The notes beneath the pieces are model-generated. The model was not told where the DNA came from and searched no databases. It saw nothing but the letters and a program-made list of their open reading frames with translations. DNA of 64,000 bases, from assembly GCF_943733665.1 (NCBI RefSeq), contig NZ_OX030782.1, positions 392,001 through 456,000 of the forward strand, read 5' to 3'. Within the stretch, counting starts at the first letter, position 1; each line of letters starts with the position of its first letter. Source of the DNA: Aquimarina sp. Aq107 (GTDB taxonomy: Bacteria; Bacteroidota; Bacteroidia; Flavobacteriales; Flavobacteriaceae). Position numbers and translations under genes: made by a program. This document shows positions 55,147 to 63,870 of this stretch, one piece after another.

Positions 55147-55928
55147 GGTTTAACTCTGAATTTTAGTTTAACAATTTGTCCCTTTACCCTTTTGGATTCT
55201 ATAATTTCAATATTTTTTAGACTTTTTGTTGGTGTTGTAAGTTTTGTGATAAATTCATTTTTTGAATATACTTCTATTCCTAAACCTGAAGGTAAAACCT
55301 GAAATATAATTGCATTATCAGCAATCATTTTTGATAATTCACTTTTTCTGTTTTTCCAGTCTTCGAGTCTTCCATTAGCATAATAATGTAACATTAATGC
55401 GTAATCGTCCGTACTTACTTGGATGTTTTCGTTAGTAATCTTAGCTGTACTTCTAAAGATGGTATCCGTCTTATGATATGGTGATTTAATTACAAAACGA
55501 ATAAAATCATCTTTTGTACTCCATCTAAAACACCCCAAACTATCACTTTTAGTATAGAAGGGTGATTGTTTGTTGTTTAATACAATGATGTCAATAGGTG
55601 TTTTGATAATCGGTTTGTTTCTATCTTGATCAATGAAGCAAAAAGTAAACGTATGATTTCTTGGAATAAGGAAATAAGCGGAGGTGATAAATAACACTCC
55701 GAGTAATAAAAAAACAAGCCATTTTGGTTTTAGTTTTTTCTTTTCTAGAATTTTGTTTTGTGGAATTGAAGATTTAAAATGAACCCAATTTTTATAGCCA
55801 CAGTATTCAGATAACATATTAAGTACATCTACACGTGGTAATTTCTCGGTAGTGTTTTTAAAATAACTGTAGAAAGATTTTTCACTAATACTTCCTTTTA
55901 CCTGTTTTCGTAAATCCTCCTGAAACAA
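55143..55928 (-). CDS. Membrane protein of unknown function with helical N-terminal domain; true start uncertain
   Basis: 261 residues from a TTG at 55928. The N-terminal part (SEKSFYSYFKNTTEKLPRVDVLNMLSEYCGYKNW) looks like a small helical, DNA-binding-like or adaptor domain. One membrane helix near 68-88 (WLVFLLLGVLFITSAYFLIP) is followed by a periplasmic beta-rich part. The reading frame stays open upstream to 56072 and the extra 48 codons look coding (ITREEHIAFSHL, LWKGQDIILFQ), but contain no ATG, GTG or further TTG; only ATC and CTG codons could start there. The gene may thus use a rare start or have lost its start codon. Coupled to the lipoprotein downstream. Confidence 0.65.
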   Translation of the reverse strand: MFQEDLRKQVKGSISEKSFYSYFKNTTEKLPRVDVLNMLSEYCGYKNWVHFKSSIPQNKILEKKKLKPKWLVFLLLGVLFITSAYFLIPRNHTFTFCFIDQDRNKPIIKTPIDIIVLNNKQSPFYTKSDSLGCFRWSTKDDFIRFVIKSPYHKTDTIFRSTAKITNENIQVSTDDYALMLHYYANGRLEDWKNRKSELSKMIADNAIIFQVLPSGLGIEVYSKNEFITKLTTPTKSLKNIEIIESKRVKGQIVKLKFRVKP

Positions 55929-56143
55929 TATAATATCTTGCCCTTTCCATAGAGAGATATCATCGCTTGAGGCATTATTTTTCTTTAAAAACTGCTGAGT
56001 AGCTGCTTTTTTCAGATGAGAGAATGCTATGTGTTCTTCGCGAGTGATGAGTTTATTATTTTGATTGTCAGGTTATTATTTTTTGTAAAATAGTTTACAA
56101 TTGTTTTACAAAGGTAATACAAGAATACTCTTTGGAGTGATAC

Positions 56144-56151
56144 TATGTTTG
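56144..56151 (+). promoter_or_regulatory. -7 box TATGTTTG of the DUF4349 gene
   Basis: Exact TAnnTTTG match, 31 bp before the ATG at 56183. The same octamer in a similar setting precedes the VWA gene (57151). Confidence 0.6.
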
Positions 56152-56182
56152 TTTTCAGTTTAACAAGGTAAAAACAATAAAT

Positions 56183-57043
56183 ATGAAAACAAATATTTTA
56201 AAATTAATTAGAAATGTAATTGGGGTAGGTTGTTTGGTAATCAGTTTTTCCTGCTCGCAAGCAGAAAAAAGTTACTCAACAGCTACAGAAAATATCGTAA
56301 TGGAAGATACTGGAGAGACACCGGCTTTAAATGCATTTGAAACAGAAGATGAAATCAAAATAAAAAATGAAACAGAAAACGCAAATAATAGACTTAAGAT
56401 TATTAAAAATGCAAGTTGCCGTATTAAAGTGGGTAGCGTAGAAGAAGTAACTACGCTTTCTAAAAATATAGCAGCAAAATATAATGGGTATGTGTCTGAT
56501 GAGCGTTTTACAAATACTAATTATTCTAAAGAAAATAGATTTACGATTAGAATTCCTCAGGATAAATTTGATGAAGTACTAGATAGTATTTGTGCTTTAG
56601 CGGAGTTTGTGGATCATAAAAATATATCTACTGTTGATGTTACTGAAGAGTATATAGATATAAACTCTAGGTTGAAAACCAAATTAGAGGTAAAGCAGCG
56701 TTATGAAACAATTCTTAGAACAAAAGCTAAAAATGTAGAAGATATTTTACTAACCGAAGATAAATTAAGGGAGCTTCAAGAAGAGATTGATGCGGCTAAA
56801 GGTAGATTGAAGTACATGTCTAATAAAGTGTCATTTAGTACTATCCAATTAGATATGTATGAAACTGTGCTTCCTAAAGATGAACCAAAAAAATATGTAA
56901 AAAGCTTTGTAGATAGAGCAGAGGATGGATTGTCTTTTGGTTGGAATCTGTTACAACACCTTTTTTTAGTGCTTTTTTATGTTTGGCCACTATTACTATT
57001 GGGAGTATTAATTCTAATCTATTACAAATGGATTAGAAAATAG
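56183..57043 (+). CDS. DUF4349 lipoprotein
   Basis: 286 residues. Lipobox SFSC near residue 24. The DUF4349 core spans about 75-230 (IKNASCRIKVGSVEEV, IRIPQDKFDEVLDSI, a coiled coil around LREL QEEIDAAKGRLKYM). A C-terminal membrane helix near 258-282 precedes KWIRK. Family members are envelope proteins of unknown function. Its promoter-leader is nearly the same as that of the next gene, suggesting coordinated expression. Confidence 0.85.
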   Translation: MKTNILKLIRNVIGVGCLVISFSCSQAEKSYSTATENIVMEDTGETPALNAFETEDEIKIKNETENANNRLKIIKNASCRIKVGSVEEVTTLSKNIAAKYNGYVSDERFTNTNYSKENRFTIRIPQDKFDEVLDSICALAEFVDHKNISTVDVTEEYIDINSRLKTKLEVKQRYETILRTKAKNVEDILLTEDKLRELQEEIDAAKGRLKYMSNKVSFSTIQLDMYETVLPKDEPKKYVKSFVDRAEDGLSFGWNLLQHLFLVLFYVWPLLLLGVLILIYYKWIRK

Positions 57044-57150
57044 CCTTTCGCTTTTTTAAAATAGTATAAATATCAATAACAAAACACTAAAGCATTCAGC
57101 AATAGCAGCAATCGAGTAATATTATCCTGTAACAAGCTCTATTGTGGTAT

Positions 57151-57158
57151 TATGTTTG
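57151..57158 (+). promoter_or_regulatory. -7 box TATGTTTG of the VWA lipoprotein gene
   Basis: Exact TAnnTTTG match, 32 bp before the ATG at 57191. The ATG at 57152 lies inside this box, so that longer start is unlikely. Confidence 0.6.
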
Positions 57159-57190
57159 TTTCAGTATTCAGTGTAACAAAACTAAATAGT

Positions 57191-58903
57191 ATGAAAACAA
57201 TGAGTATTAAAAAAAGCAGATTATGGATGGCAGGGTTATCCATATTATTGATCATTTCTTGTGATCCTAAAGCAAAAACGCCTTCCGCATTACCAGATAT
57301 TATGGAGGAAACGGATGCAGTTGTCAAAGAAGATAATGCTCCGCCTATTTTGAAAGAGAAAGTTTTTGAAGAAGAGCTTGTGGTTGAAGATATAGAAGTT
57401 CCAGAAATTGAAGAAGCTGAGGAACCAGTGGCGTTTATGATGGAAGTGGAAACTGATGAGGTTATTATGGAAAGTCCTAGTAGTTTTATTAAGGAAACCA
57501 ATAATGAATCATATGCAGAGGTAGTGGAGAATACATTTAAAAGGACAAGTTTGGCTCCGCTGTCTACATTTTCCATTGATGTAGATAAAGCTTCTTATAG
57601 TAATATCCGTAGAATGATTAATAATGGCGAAAAAATCCCAGATGATGCGGTAAAACTTGAAGAAATGATAAATTATTTTAAGTATGACTATAAACAGCCA
57701 TTGGATAAACATCCTTTTGCGATTCATACAGAATCAGGAAGTACTCCTTGGAATGAAAATACCCAGTTGGTCAAAATTGGGTTAAAAGGCAAAGAAATAC
57801 CTGCAGAAAGTTTTCCTGCTTCCAATTTAGTTTTTTTAATAGATGTTTCGGGATCCATGAATGATGCAAATAAGCTTCCATTGCTTAAAAAAGCTTTTAA
57901 ATTATTAGTAAATCAATTAAGAGAAAAAGATAAAGTTTCTATGGTGGTATATGCCGGCGCAGCTGGAGTTGTTTTAAAACCTACATCTGGTAACAATAGT
58001 GAAAAAATACTGGACGCACTGAAGAATTTAGAAGCAGGAGGCTCCACAGCAGGAGGAGAAGGTATTAAACTTGCCTATACAATTGCAGAAAAACATTTTA
58101 TAAAGAACGGGAACAACAGAGTTATTTTAGCAACTGATGGTGATTTTAATGTTGGTATACGAAGTGATAAAGGGATGAAGGAATTAATCGAAGAAAAACG
58201 AGAGTCTGGAGTATTTTTGACTTGTTTAGGGTTTGGAATGGGGAATTATAAGCATAGTAAATTAGAAACTTTGGCAGACACTGGTAATGGTAATCATGCG
58301 TATATCGATTCTATGCAAGAAGCGCAAAGAGTATTAGGTACTGAATTTGGAGGAACATTATATACGATTGCAAAAGATGTAAAAATTCAAGTAGAATTTA
58401 ATCCCGGTAAAGTAAAAGCGTATCGCTTGATCGGTTATGAAAATAGGTTGTTAAACGATGAAGATTTTATCGATGACACGAAAGATGCAGGAGAGTTGGG
58501 TAGTGGTCATACCGTCACCGCACTGTATGAAATTATTCCTTCAGGAGTAAAAAGTAAATATCTTGGAGAAATTTCTGATTTAAAATATACTGGTAAAACA
58601 AATAATAAAGAATTTGGAGATGAGCTATTAACTGTAAAGTTTAGATACAAAAAACCAAAGGAAAGTAGAAGTATAGAAATAGTTCATATACATAAAACGG
58701 GAGACAATGATCTAGTGTCAGGTGATTTTAGATTTGCAGCTTCTGTAGCTTGGTACGGAATGATCTTGAAAAATTCAAAATATATACAGAATCAAAATGT
58801 TGAGGATGTGGTCTCTTTAGCAAGAAATAGTAGAGGGAATGATGAACAAGGATATCGAGCAGAGTTTATACGATTAATGAATAGTTATGATAAAACGAAT
58901 TAA
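57191..58903 (+). CDS. VWA-domain lipoprotein (YfbK-like)
   Basis: 570 residues from the ATG at 57191. Lipobox LIISC near residue 22, then a Glu-rich linker. An N-terminal VWF_A-associated region (STFSIDVDKASYSNIRRMI) precedes the von Willebrand A domain with the MIDAS motif DVSGSMND and later TDGDFNVG. A C-terminal DUF3520-type region ends VVSLARNSRGNDEQGYRAEFIRLM. Similar to E. coli YfbK; binds a metal ion and presumably a protein partner at the envelope. Function unknown. Confidence 0.88.
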   Translation: MKTMSIKKSRLWMAGLSILLIISCDPKAKTPSALPDIMEETDAVVKEDNAPPILKEKVFEEELVVEDIEVPEIEEAEEPVAFMMEVETDEVIMESPSSFIKETNNESYAEVVENTFKRTSLAPLSTFSIDVDKASYSNIRRMINNGEKIPDDAVKLEEMINYFKYDYKQPLDKHPFAIHTESGSTPWNENTQLVKIGLKGKEIPAESFPASNLVFLIDVSGSMNDANKLPLLKKAFKLLVNQLREKDKVSMVVYAGAAGVVLKPTSGNNSEKILDALKNLEAGGSTAGGEGIKLAYTIAEKHFIKNGNNRVILATDGDFNVGIRSDKGMKELIEEKRESGVFLTCLGFGMGNYKHSKLETLADTGNGNHAYIDSMQEAQRVLGTEFGGTLYTIAKDVKIQVEFNPGKVKAYRLIGYENRLLNDEDFIDDTKDAGELGSGHTVTALYEIIPSGVKSKYLGEISDLKYTGKTNNKEFGDELLTVKFRYKKPKESRSIEIVHIHKTGDNDLVSGDFRFAASVAWYGMILKNSKYIQNQNVEDVVSLARNSRGNDEQGYRAEFIRLMNSYDKTN

Positions 58904-58927
58904 TACTATTTGATAAGAATTCTTTAG

Positions 58928-58957
58928 TAAGCGCATCTTTCCGATGCGCTTATTTTT
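58928..58957 (+). terminator. Intrinsic terminator after the VWA gene
   Basis: Perfect 10-bp stem TAAGCGCATC / GATGCGCTTA, 5-nt loop, T tract. The T tract also spells TATTTTTG (58951-58958), a possible -7 box for the next gene. Confidence 0.85.
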
Positions 58958-58970
58958 GTATTTTGCGACA

Positions 58971-59567
58971 ATGAAGGAAATCTTGGCAAGATATATCCCT
59001 GAAAGAGCTATAGAACCTGCTTTCGATTTGATTGTGAGATGTAATGTTCATCTTAAAATTGTTAATGAACGAGCTTCGCGTCATGGAGATTACCGTAAAA
59101 TGCCAGATGGTAGACATCTGATTACTGTAAATGCTTCTTTGAACACATATCGTTTCTTAATTACTTTAATTCATGAAATTGGACATTTAGTAGCTTTCGA
59201 GAAGTATGGGCGCAATATTAAACCTCATGGGATAGAGTGGAAAAGAACTTTTCAGCAACTCATGTTACCATATATTAACCCTGATGTCTTTCCTTCTAAA
59301 TTATTACCTGTTATTGCAAATCATTTTAAGAATCCAAGGGCAAGTAGCGATACTGACGAAAAATTATCACTTGCATTAAAACAATATGACCCAGAGAATG
59401 ATAAAAATTATATCTTTGAGATACCATTAGGAAGTCGATTTAGATTATATAATGGAAAAATTTTCCAAAGAGGAAATAAAAGAGTTAAACGTTACGAATG
59501 TATCGAACTAAGCACAGGCAGGGTATACCTGTTTAACCCCAATGCAGAAGTCGAATTATTAAATTAA
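58971..59567 (+). CDS. SprT-like zinc-metalloprotease-fold protein
   Basis: 198 residues from the ATG at 58971; the longer frame would start inside the terminator. The zinc motif HEIGH lies within LITLIHEIGHLVAFEKYG, with a third ligand likely in HGIEW. The C-terminal part (NGKIFQRGNKRVKRYECIELSTGRVYLF) resembles the zinc-ribbon-like end of SprT proteins but lacks clear Cys pairs. Role in the cell unknown. It ends 2 bp before manC. Confidence 0.8.
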   Translation: MKEILARYIPERAIEPAFDLIVRCNVHLKIVNERASRHGDYRKMPDGRHLITVNASLNTYRFLITLIHEIGHLVAFEKYGRNIKPHGIEWKRTFQQLMLPYINPDVFPSKLLPVIANHFKNPRASSDTDEKLSLALKQYDPENDKNYIFEIPLGSRFRLYNGKIFQRGNKRVKRYECIELSTGRVYLFNPNAEVELLN

Positions 59568-59569
59568 TT

Positions 59570-60646
59570 ATGGAAAAAAATTATTATGCTATTTTAATGG
59601 CTGGGGGAGTTGGGTCTAGATTTTGGCCTGTTAGTACTACAGAGTTTCCAAAGCAATTTCACGATATGCTGGGAACTGGAGAAACTCTGATTCAAAGAAC
59701 ATTTAGTCGACTATCAAAGATTATCCCAAAGGAGAATATTTTTATATTGACTAATGAAAGATATAATGATTTGGTTTTAGAACAATTACCAGAGGCAGCG
59801 CAGCGACAAGTTGTAACAGAACCTGCCATGCGTAATACGGCCCCTTGTATATTATATGCAGCTTTAAAAATACAGAAAGAGAATTCTGATGCAGTTATGG
59901 TGGTTGCGCCTAGTGATCATTGGATTGAAGATGAAGATGCATTTACACAAAATTTAAGGCAAAGTTTTGAAGCCTGCTCAAAAGAAGATATCTTAATGAC
60001 TTTGGGGATACAGCCTACTTTTCCGAATACGGGTTATGGTTATATACAGCACAATGAAGAAGCCGATGCAATAAAAAAAGTAGCTCAATTTACAGAAAAA
60101 CCAAATTACGAAACGGCTAAAAAATTCTTGGATCAAGGCAATTATCTTTGGAATGCAGGGATCTTTATCTGGAGCGCAAAAAGTATCGTGAATGCCTTTG
60201 CTAAGTTTCAAAAAGAGATGACAGCATTATTCGAAAAAGGCATAGAAGTGTATAATACATCCGAAGAAAGTAGTTTTATAGAAAAAAACTATCCACTAGC
60301 CGAAAACATTTCTATCGATTATGCTATTTTGGAACATGCAGAAAATGTATATGTATTACCAGCTACTTTTGATTGGAATGATTTAGGTACTTGGGGGTCT
60401 TTATATGATAAATTAGATAAGACAGCAGCTAAGAATGCTGTTGTAAATGCTAGAGTTCTATCAGAAGATTCTTCAGGGAATATGATTAGAACTTCTGGAG
60501 ATAAAATCGTCGTTGTCGATGGCTTAGAAGATTATATTATAGTAGATAAAGAAGAAGTTTTGTTGATTTATCCTAAGAAAAAAGAACAGGATATTAAACA
60601 AGTTCTTAAAAAAGTAAAAGATACGTACGGAGAAAAATACGGATAA
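59570..60646 (+). CDS. manC: Mannose-1-phosphate guanylyltransferase
   Basis: 358 residues, a single-domain form without the phosphomannose-isomerase fusion. Nucleotidyltransferase motif MAGGVGSRFWPVST, then VVAPSDHWI, NTGYGYIQ, FTEKP and DWNDLGTWGSLY. It makes GDP-mannose from mannose-1-phosphate and GTP for glycan synthesis. Closely packed between the SprT-like and DUF389 genes. Confidence 0.93.
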   Translation: MEKNYYAILMAGGVGSRFWPVSTTEFPKQFHDMLGTGETLIQRTFSRLSKIIPKENIFILTNERYNDLVLEQLPEAAQRQVVTEPAMRNTAPCILYAALKIQKENSDAVMVVAPSDHWIEDEDAFTQNLRQSFEACSKEDILMTLGIQPTFPNTGYGYIQHNEEADAIKKVAQFTEKPNYETAKKFLDQGNYLWNAGIFIWSAKSIVNAFAKFQKEMTALFEKGIEVYNTSEESSFIEKNYPLAENISIDYAILEHAENVYVLPATFDWNDLGTWGSLYDKLDKTAAKNAVVNARVLSEDSSGNMIRTSGDKIVVVDGLEDYIIVDKEEVLLIYPKKKEQDIKQVLKKVKDTYGEKYG

Positions 60647-60651
60647 TATTG

Positions 60652-62112
60652 ATGGAAGAAAATACGCAAAATCCTCAAGGGAAGTCTCAAGATGAAAAGG
60701 TAGAAGAACAAAAGCAAGCGGTAAAAAAAGATGCCAAAGGATTATTTCGTAGTGGTTCTACTTTTTTGAAGGAATTGTTAGATTTTCGTCATGATACTGA
60801 TAGAGAGAGTACCATAGAATTGATAAAAGCAGATATACCTTTTAAAGGAGCTACTGCTTGGATTTTGATATGTTCTATATTTATTGCTTCTATTGGTTTA
60901 AATGCAAATTCAATTCCCGTAGTAATAGGAGCGATGTTAATATCACCGTTAATGGGGCCTATTTTAGGAATAGGAATGTCTATTGCTGTCAATGATATAG
61001 ACACTTTAAGAAAGTCTTTGGTTAATTTCACCGTTATGGTGGTTCTTAGTATTCTTACGGCCTGGTTGTTTTTCTTTTTATTTCCATTAAAAGTTGAATC
61101 TTCAGAATTATTAGCTAGAACTAAACCTGATATAAGAGATGTATTGATTGCCTTTTTTGGAGGGTTAGCATTAATTATTGCTAGAACAAAAAAAGGAACT
61201 ATTGCTAGTGTGATATTTGGTGTGGCAATTGCTACAGCTTTAATGCCACCGTTATGTACTGTTGGTTTTGGACTGGCTATTGGTAAGTATGAATATGCTT
61301 TGGGAGCGATGTTTTTATTTACTATTAATACTATTTTTATCGCTTTGGCAACATTTATTGTTCTAAAGCTATTAAGGTTTCCAATGCTTCGATATGCGAA
61401 TTCTGCAAAACGTAAATTGATTGCTAGATTAGTTTCTTTTACGGCAGTGTTAGTCATGATACCGGCTATCTATACTTTTGTTATTACGTTAAATCAAAGC
61501 AAGATGGAAGGAGATTATGATCGTTTTATAGCAGAAGAAATTGATGAAAATCCAGATCTATATCTAAGAAAACCAATACCTGATTATGATAAGAAGACAA
61601 TTAAACTTTTCTTTGATGGTGAGATAACCGAAGCAACTAAAAGTGATCTCGAAAACGAAATTCTCAAGTATGAAAATATAAGTGATTTTCAGCTAATAAT
61701 TAGAGGTAATAAAGCTAGAGGAATAGATCAAATTTCTAAGGCAAATGATCGATATATTGTAGAGTTAAATCGACTAGAAACTGAGAACGAAGAATTGCTA
61801 GATAAAGTTGAAGACCTAAAAATTCGATTGGCACTATTGGAAACTCAGTTAGCCGAAGCCCAGAAAGTTATTCCTGCAGATATATTACCATATAACAATA
61901 TTGCTAAAGATGCTAAAATTCGCTTTCCGGATTTGTTACAACTGGGATATGGCGAAGTTTTACAATCTAATTTCTTAAAAGTGGATACGGTAAAAGTAAT
62001 TTTTCCGCAATGGAAATTTCAGGTGTCTGACAGTCTTAACGAGGTTAGAAATAAAGATTTAAGAGAGTGGATAACTGGAGAACTAAAAGCTGATACGTTG
62101 TTAGTAAAGTAA
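60652..62112 (+). CDS. DUF389 (TIGR00341 type) inner-membrane protein
   Basis: 486 residues from the ATG at 60652; a TTG one codon earlier is also open. The DUF389 membrane domain (about 65-275, with IPVVIGAMLISPLMGPILGIGMSI) has about six helices. A C-terminal soluble part with a coiled coil follows (NRLETENEELLDKVEDLKIRLALLETQL). Function unknown. Five bp after manC. No clear terminator in the 140 bp to the convergent gene. Confidence 0.85.
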   Translation: MEENTQNPQGKSQDEKVEEQKQAVKKDAKGLFRSGSTFLKELLDFRHDTDRESTIELIKADIPFKGATAWILICSIFIASIGLNANSIPVVIGAMLISPLMGPILGIGMSIAVNDIDTLRKSLVNFTVMVVLSILTAWLFFFLFPLKVESSELLARTKPDIRDVLIAFFGGLALIIARTKKGTIASVIFGVAIATALMPPLCTVGFGLAIGKYEYALGAMFLFTINTIFIALATFIVLKLLRFPMLRYANSAKRKLIARLVSFTAVLVMIPAIYTFVITLNQSKMEGDYDRFIAEEIDENPDLYLRKPIPDYDKKTIKLFFDGEITEATKSDLENEILKYENISDFQLIIRGNKARGIDQISKANDRYIVELNRLETENEELLDKVEDLKIRLALLETQLAEAQKVIPADILPYNNIAKDAKIRFPDLLQLGYGEVLQSNFLKVDTVKVIFPQWKFQVSDSLNEVRNKDLREWITGELKADTLLVK

Positions 62113-62252
62113 TTCTGTTAGTTTTTGGATTTTATTAAAGACAGTGATTTAAGTTTAGCGTTTGCTAAGATGGAAAATATGATTCCAGAAAATGTTTTAA
62201 TGACAAATAGAAAAATATCTTAAAATTTATAAGATTCGTAGTAAGTAACTTT

Positions 62253-63017
62253 TTACAACCCTTTGAGCTGCGCATCACGTACTTTTTTAAATAAGTTAGA
62301 GGAATAGACAAATTCGGTTACTGCTTCATTATCAGTTTTAAAAATTTGTGTTTTATCTCCTTCCCATTCTAGATTACCAAATTTTAAGAAAACGATTTTT
62401 TCACCAATTTCCATAACAGAATTCATATCATGGGTATTGATGATAGTTGTAATATCATATTCTTCAGTAATTTCTTTAATCAAATTGTCAATTACTATGG
62501 CCGTTCTTGGATCTAATCCAGAGTTAGGTTCATCACAAAAAAGATATTTAGGCCTAGTTACAATTGCTCTTGCTATGGCTACACGTTTTTGCATTCCACC
62601 ACTTATTTCTGAAGGAAGTTTATTGTTAGAATTTTCTAGATTAACACGAGCTAATACTTCATTTACTCGTACCAGCATTTCTTCTTTCTTCTGTTTTGTA
62701 AACATCATTAGAGGAAACATTACATTTTCTTCTACAGTCATAGAATCGAATAATGCACTTCCCTGAAATACCATGCCCATTTGTTCTCTTAAGTCACGTT
62801 GTTCTTCTGTAGAAAGATCTGAGTAGGTAGCTCCGTCATAACAAATAGAGCCTTCCTCTGGAGTAAATAAACCCAGCATGCATTTAAGAAAAACTGTCTT
62901 ACCACTACCACTTGTTCCAATGATTAAATTTGTTTTACCGCGTTCAAATGTAGTTGTGATTCCCTTAAGAATTTGTTCGCCATTAAAACCTTTATGTATA
63001 TCTTTTACTTCTATCAT
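62253..63017 (-). CDS. ABC transporter ATPase, MlaF-like (lipid asymmetry / MCE transport)
   Basis: 254 residues. Walker A GTSGSGKT, signature EISGGMQKRVAIARAI, Walker B YLFCDEPNSGLDP, H-loop THDMNS. The GGMQKR signature and DEPNSGLDP are typical of MlaF-type ATPases. Its start overlaps the stop of the permease gene by 1 bp, so they form one transporter. A substrate-binding MCE protein would be expected nearby but is not in the window. Confidence 0.88.
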   Translation of the reverse strand: MIEVKDIHKGFNGEQILKGITTTFERGKTNLIIGTSGSGKTVFLKCMLGLFTPEEGSICYDGATYSDLSTEEQRDLREQMGMVFQGSALFDSMTVEENVMFPLMMFTKQKKEEMLVRVNEVLARVNLENSNNKLPSEISGGMQKRVAIARAIVTRPKYLFCDEPNSGLDPRTAIVIDNLIKEITEEYDITTIINTHDMNSVMEIGEKIVFLKFGNLEWEGDKTQIFKTDNEAVTEFVYSSNLFKKVRDAQLKGL

Positions 63018-63754
63018 TAGCTTAACAATAATTGAGTTAATATATAATTAGAAGTTACTATAACCACTGTTGTCCATACAAAGGCAGAGGTACTTGCTTT
63101 ACCAACTCCTAAGGCACCGCCGGTCATGTAATATCCATGAAAAGATGGAATTGTTGCCAATAGAAAGGCAAAGATGAAGGTTTTAATAAACGCATATGTT
63201 AAGTGATACGGTATGAATTCTTCTCGCAAACCTGTTAAAAATTCTGAGCCTGAAACAAATCCTCCATAAACCCCAGCAATATAAGCTCCAAATACACCTA
63301 CGAACATTGCAATCGCTATTACAAATGGATACATTAACATCGCTATGATTTTAGGAAATACAAGATAATTTAATGAATTTATTCCCATTACTTCCAAGGC
63401 ATCAATTTGTTCAGTAACTCTCATCGTTCCGATACTAGATGTAATAAAGGATCCTACTTTTCCAGCCATAATAACAGAAAGGAAAGTGGGAGCAAATTCG
63501 AGAATCATAGATTGTCTAGAGGCAAACCCAATTAATTGTTTAGGAATTAATGGATTTGTTAGATTCAAAGCTGTTTGAATAGCGATTACAGCTCCAATAA
63601 AGAAAGCAAGAAATACGGTAATTCCTAAAGAACCAATAATAAGATCATCTATTTCTTTAAATATCAGGCTTCTAAGCACAGAGCCTTTAGTCATTCGACT
63701 AAAAACTTTTTTCAGCATTAAAAAATAGCGACCAATATCGTCGAGATAAAACAT
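63017..63754 (-). CDS. MlaE-type permease of the MCE/Mla lipid transporter
   Basis: 245 residues with about five membrane helices. Family motifs: AIQTALNL, SVIMAGKVGSFITSSIGTMRVTEQIDALEVMGIN (positions about 93-127) and GASTSAFVWTTV-like ends. Partner of the MlaF-like ATPase just downstream; together they move phospholipids between membranes. Confidence 0.9.
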   Translation of the reverse strand: MFYLDDIGRYFLMLKKVFSRMTKGSVLRSLIFKEIDDLIIGSLGITVFLAFFIGAVIAIQTALNLTNPLIPKQLIGFASRQSMILEFAPTFLSVIMAGKVGSFITSSIGTMRVTEQIDALEVMGINSLNYLVFPKIIAMLMYPFVIAIAMFVGVFGAYIAGVYGGFVSGSEFLTGLREEFIPYHLTYAFIKTFIFAFLLATIPSFHGYYMTGGALGVGKASTSAFVWTTVVIVTSNYILTQLLLS

Positions 63755-63823
63755 ATGTTCTACATTAGAAGGGCTAAAATAGAAAAAAAAATAGGGACAG
63801 CATTTAACCTTCTATTAAAGTTT

Positions 63824-63831
63824 TACATTTG
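63824..63831 (+). promoter_or_regulatory. -7 box TACATTTG upstream of the PafA-like gene
   Basis: Exact TAnnTTTG match 39 bp before the ATG at 63871, in the region divergent from the MlaE gene. The -33 element is weak (TTTA at 63803-63806). Confidence 0.5.
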
Positions 63832-63870
63832 CATAAAAGGTATTTTAGCCTTTTAAAATGTAAACAGATA

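Noticed and set aside
57152..57190. Longer start of the VWA gene at ATG 57152
   Set aside because: The ATG lies in the TATGTTTG box shared with the upstream DUF4349 gene; the 57191 start gives a normal lipoprotein signal.
57139..57576. 145-codon Ser/Thr-rich ORF on the minus strand
   Set aside because: It lies wholly antisense to the Glu-rich linker of the VWA lipoprotein; low-complexity composition is the mirror of that linker. No start context or homologue-like motif.
60789..61457. 222-codon minus-strand ORF
   Set aside because: Antisense to the DUF389 membrane domain. Long open antisense frames are common opposite membrane genes, and the real frame has family motifs.
62437..62766. 109-codon plus-strand ORF
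   Set aside because: Antisense to the MlaF-like ATPase, whose Walker and signature motifs are intact.
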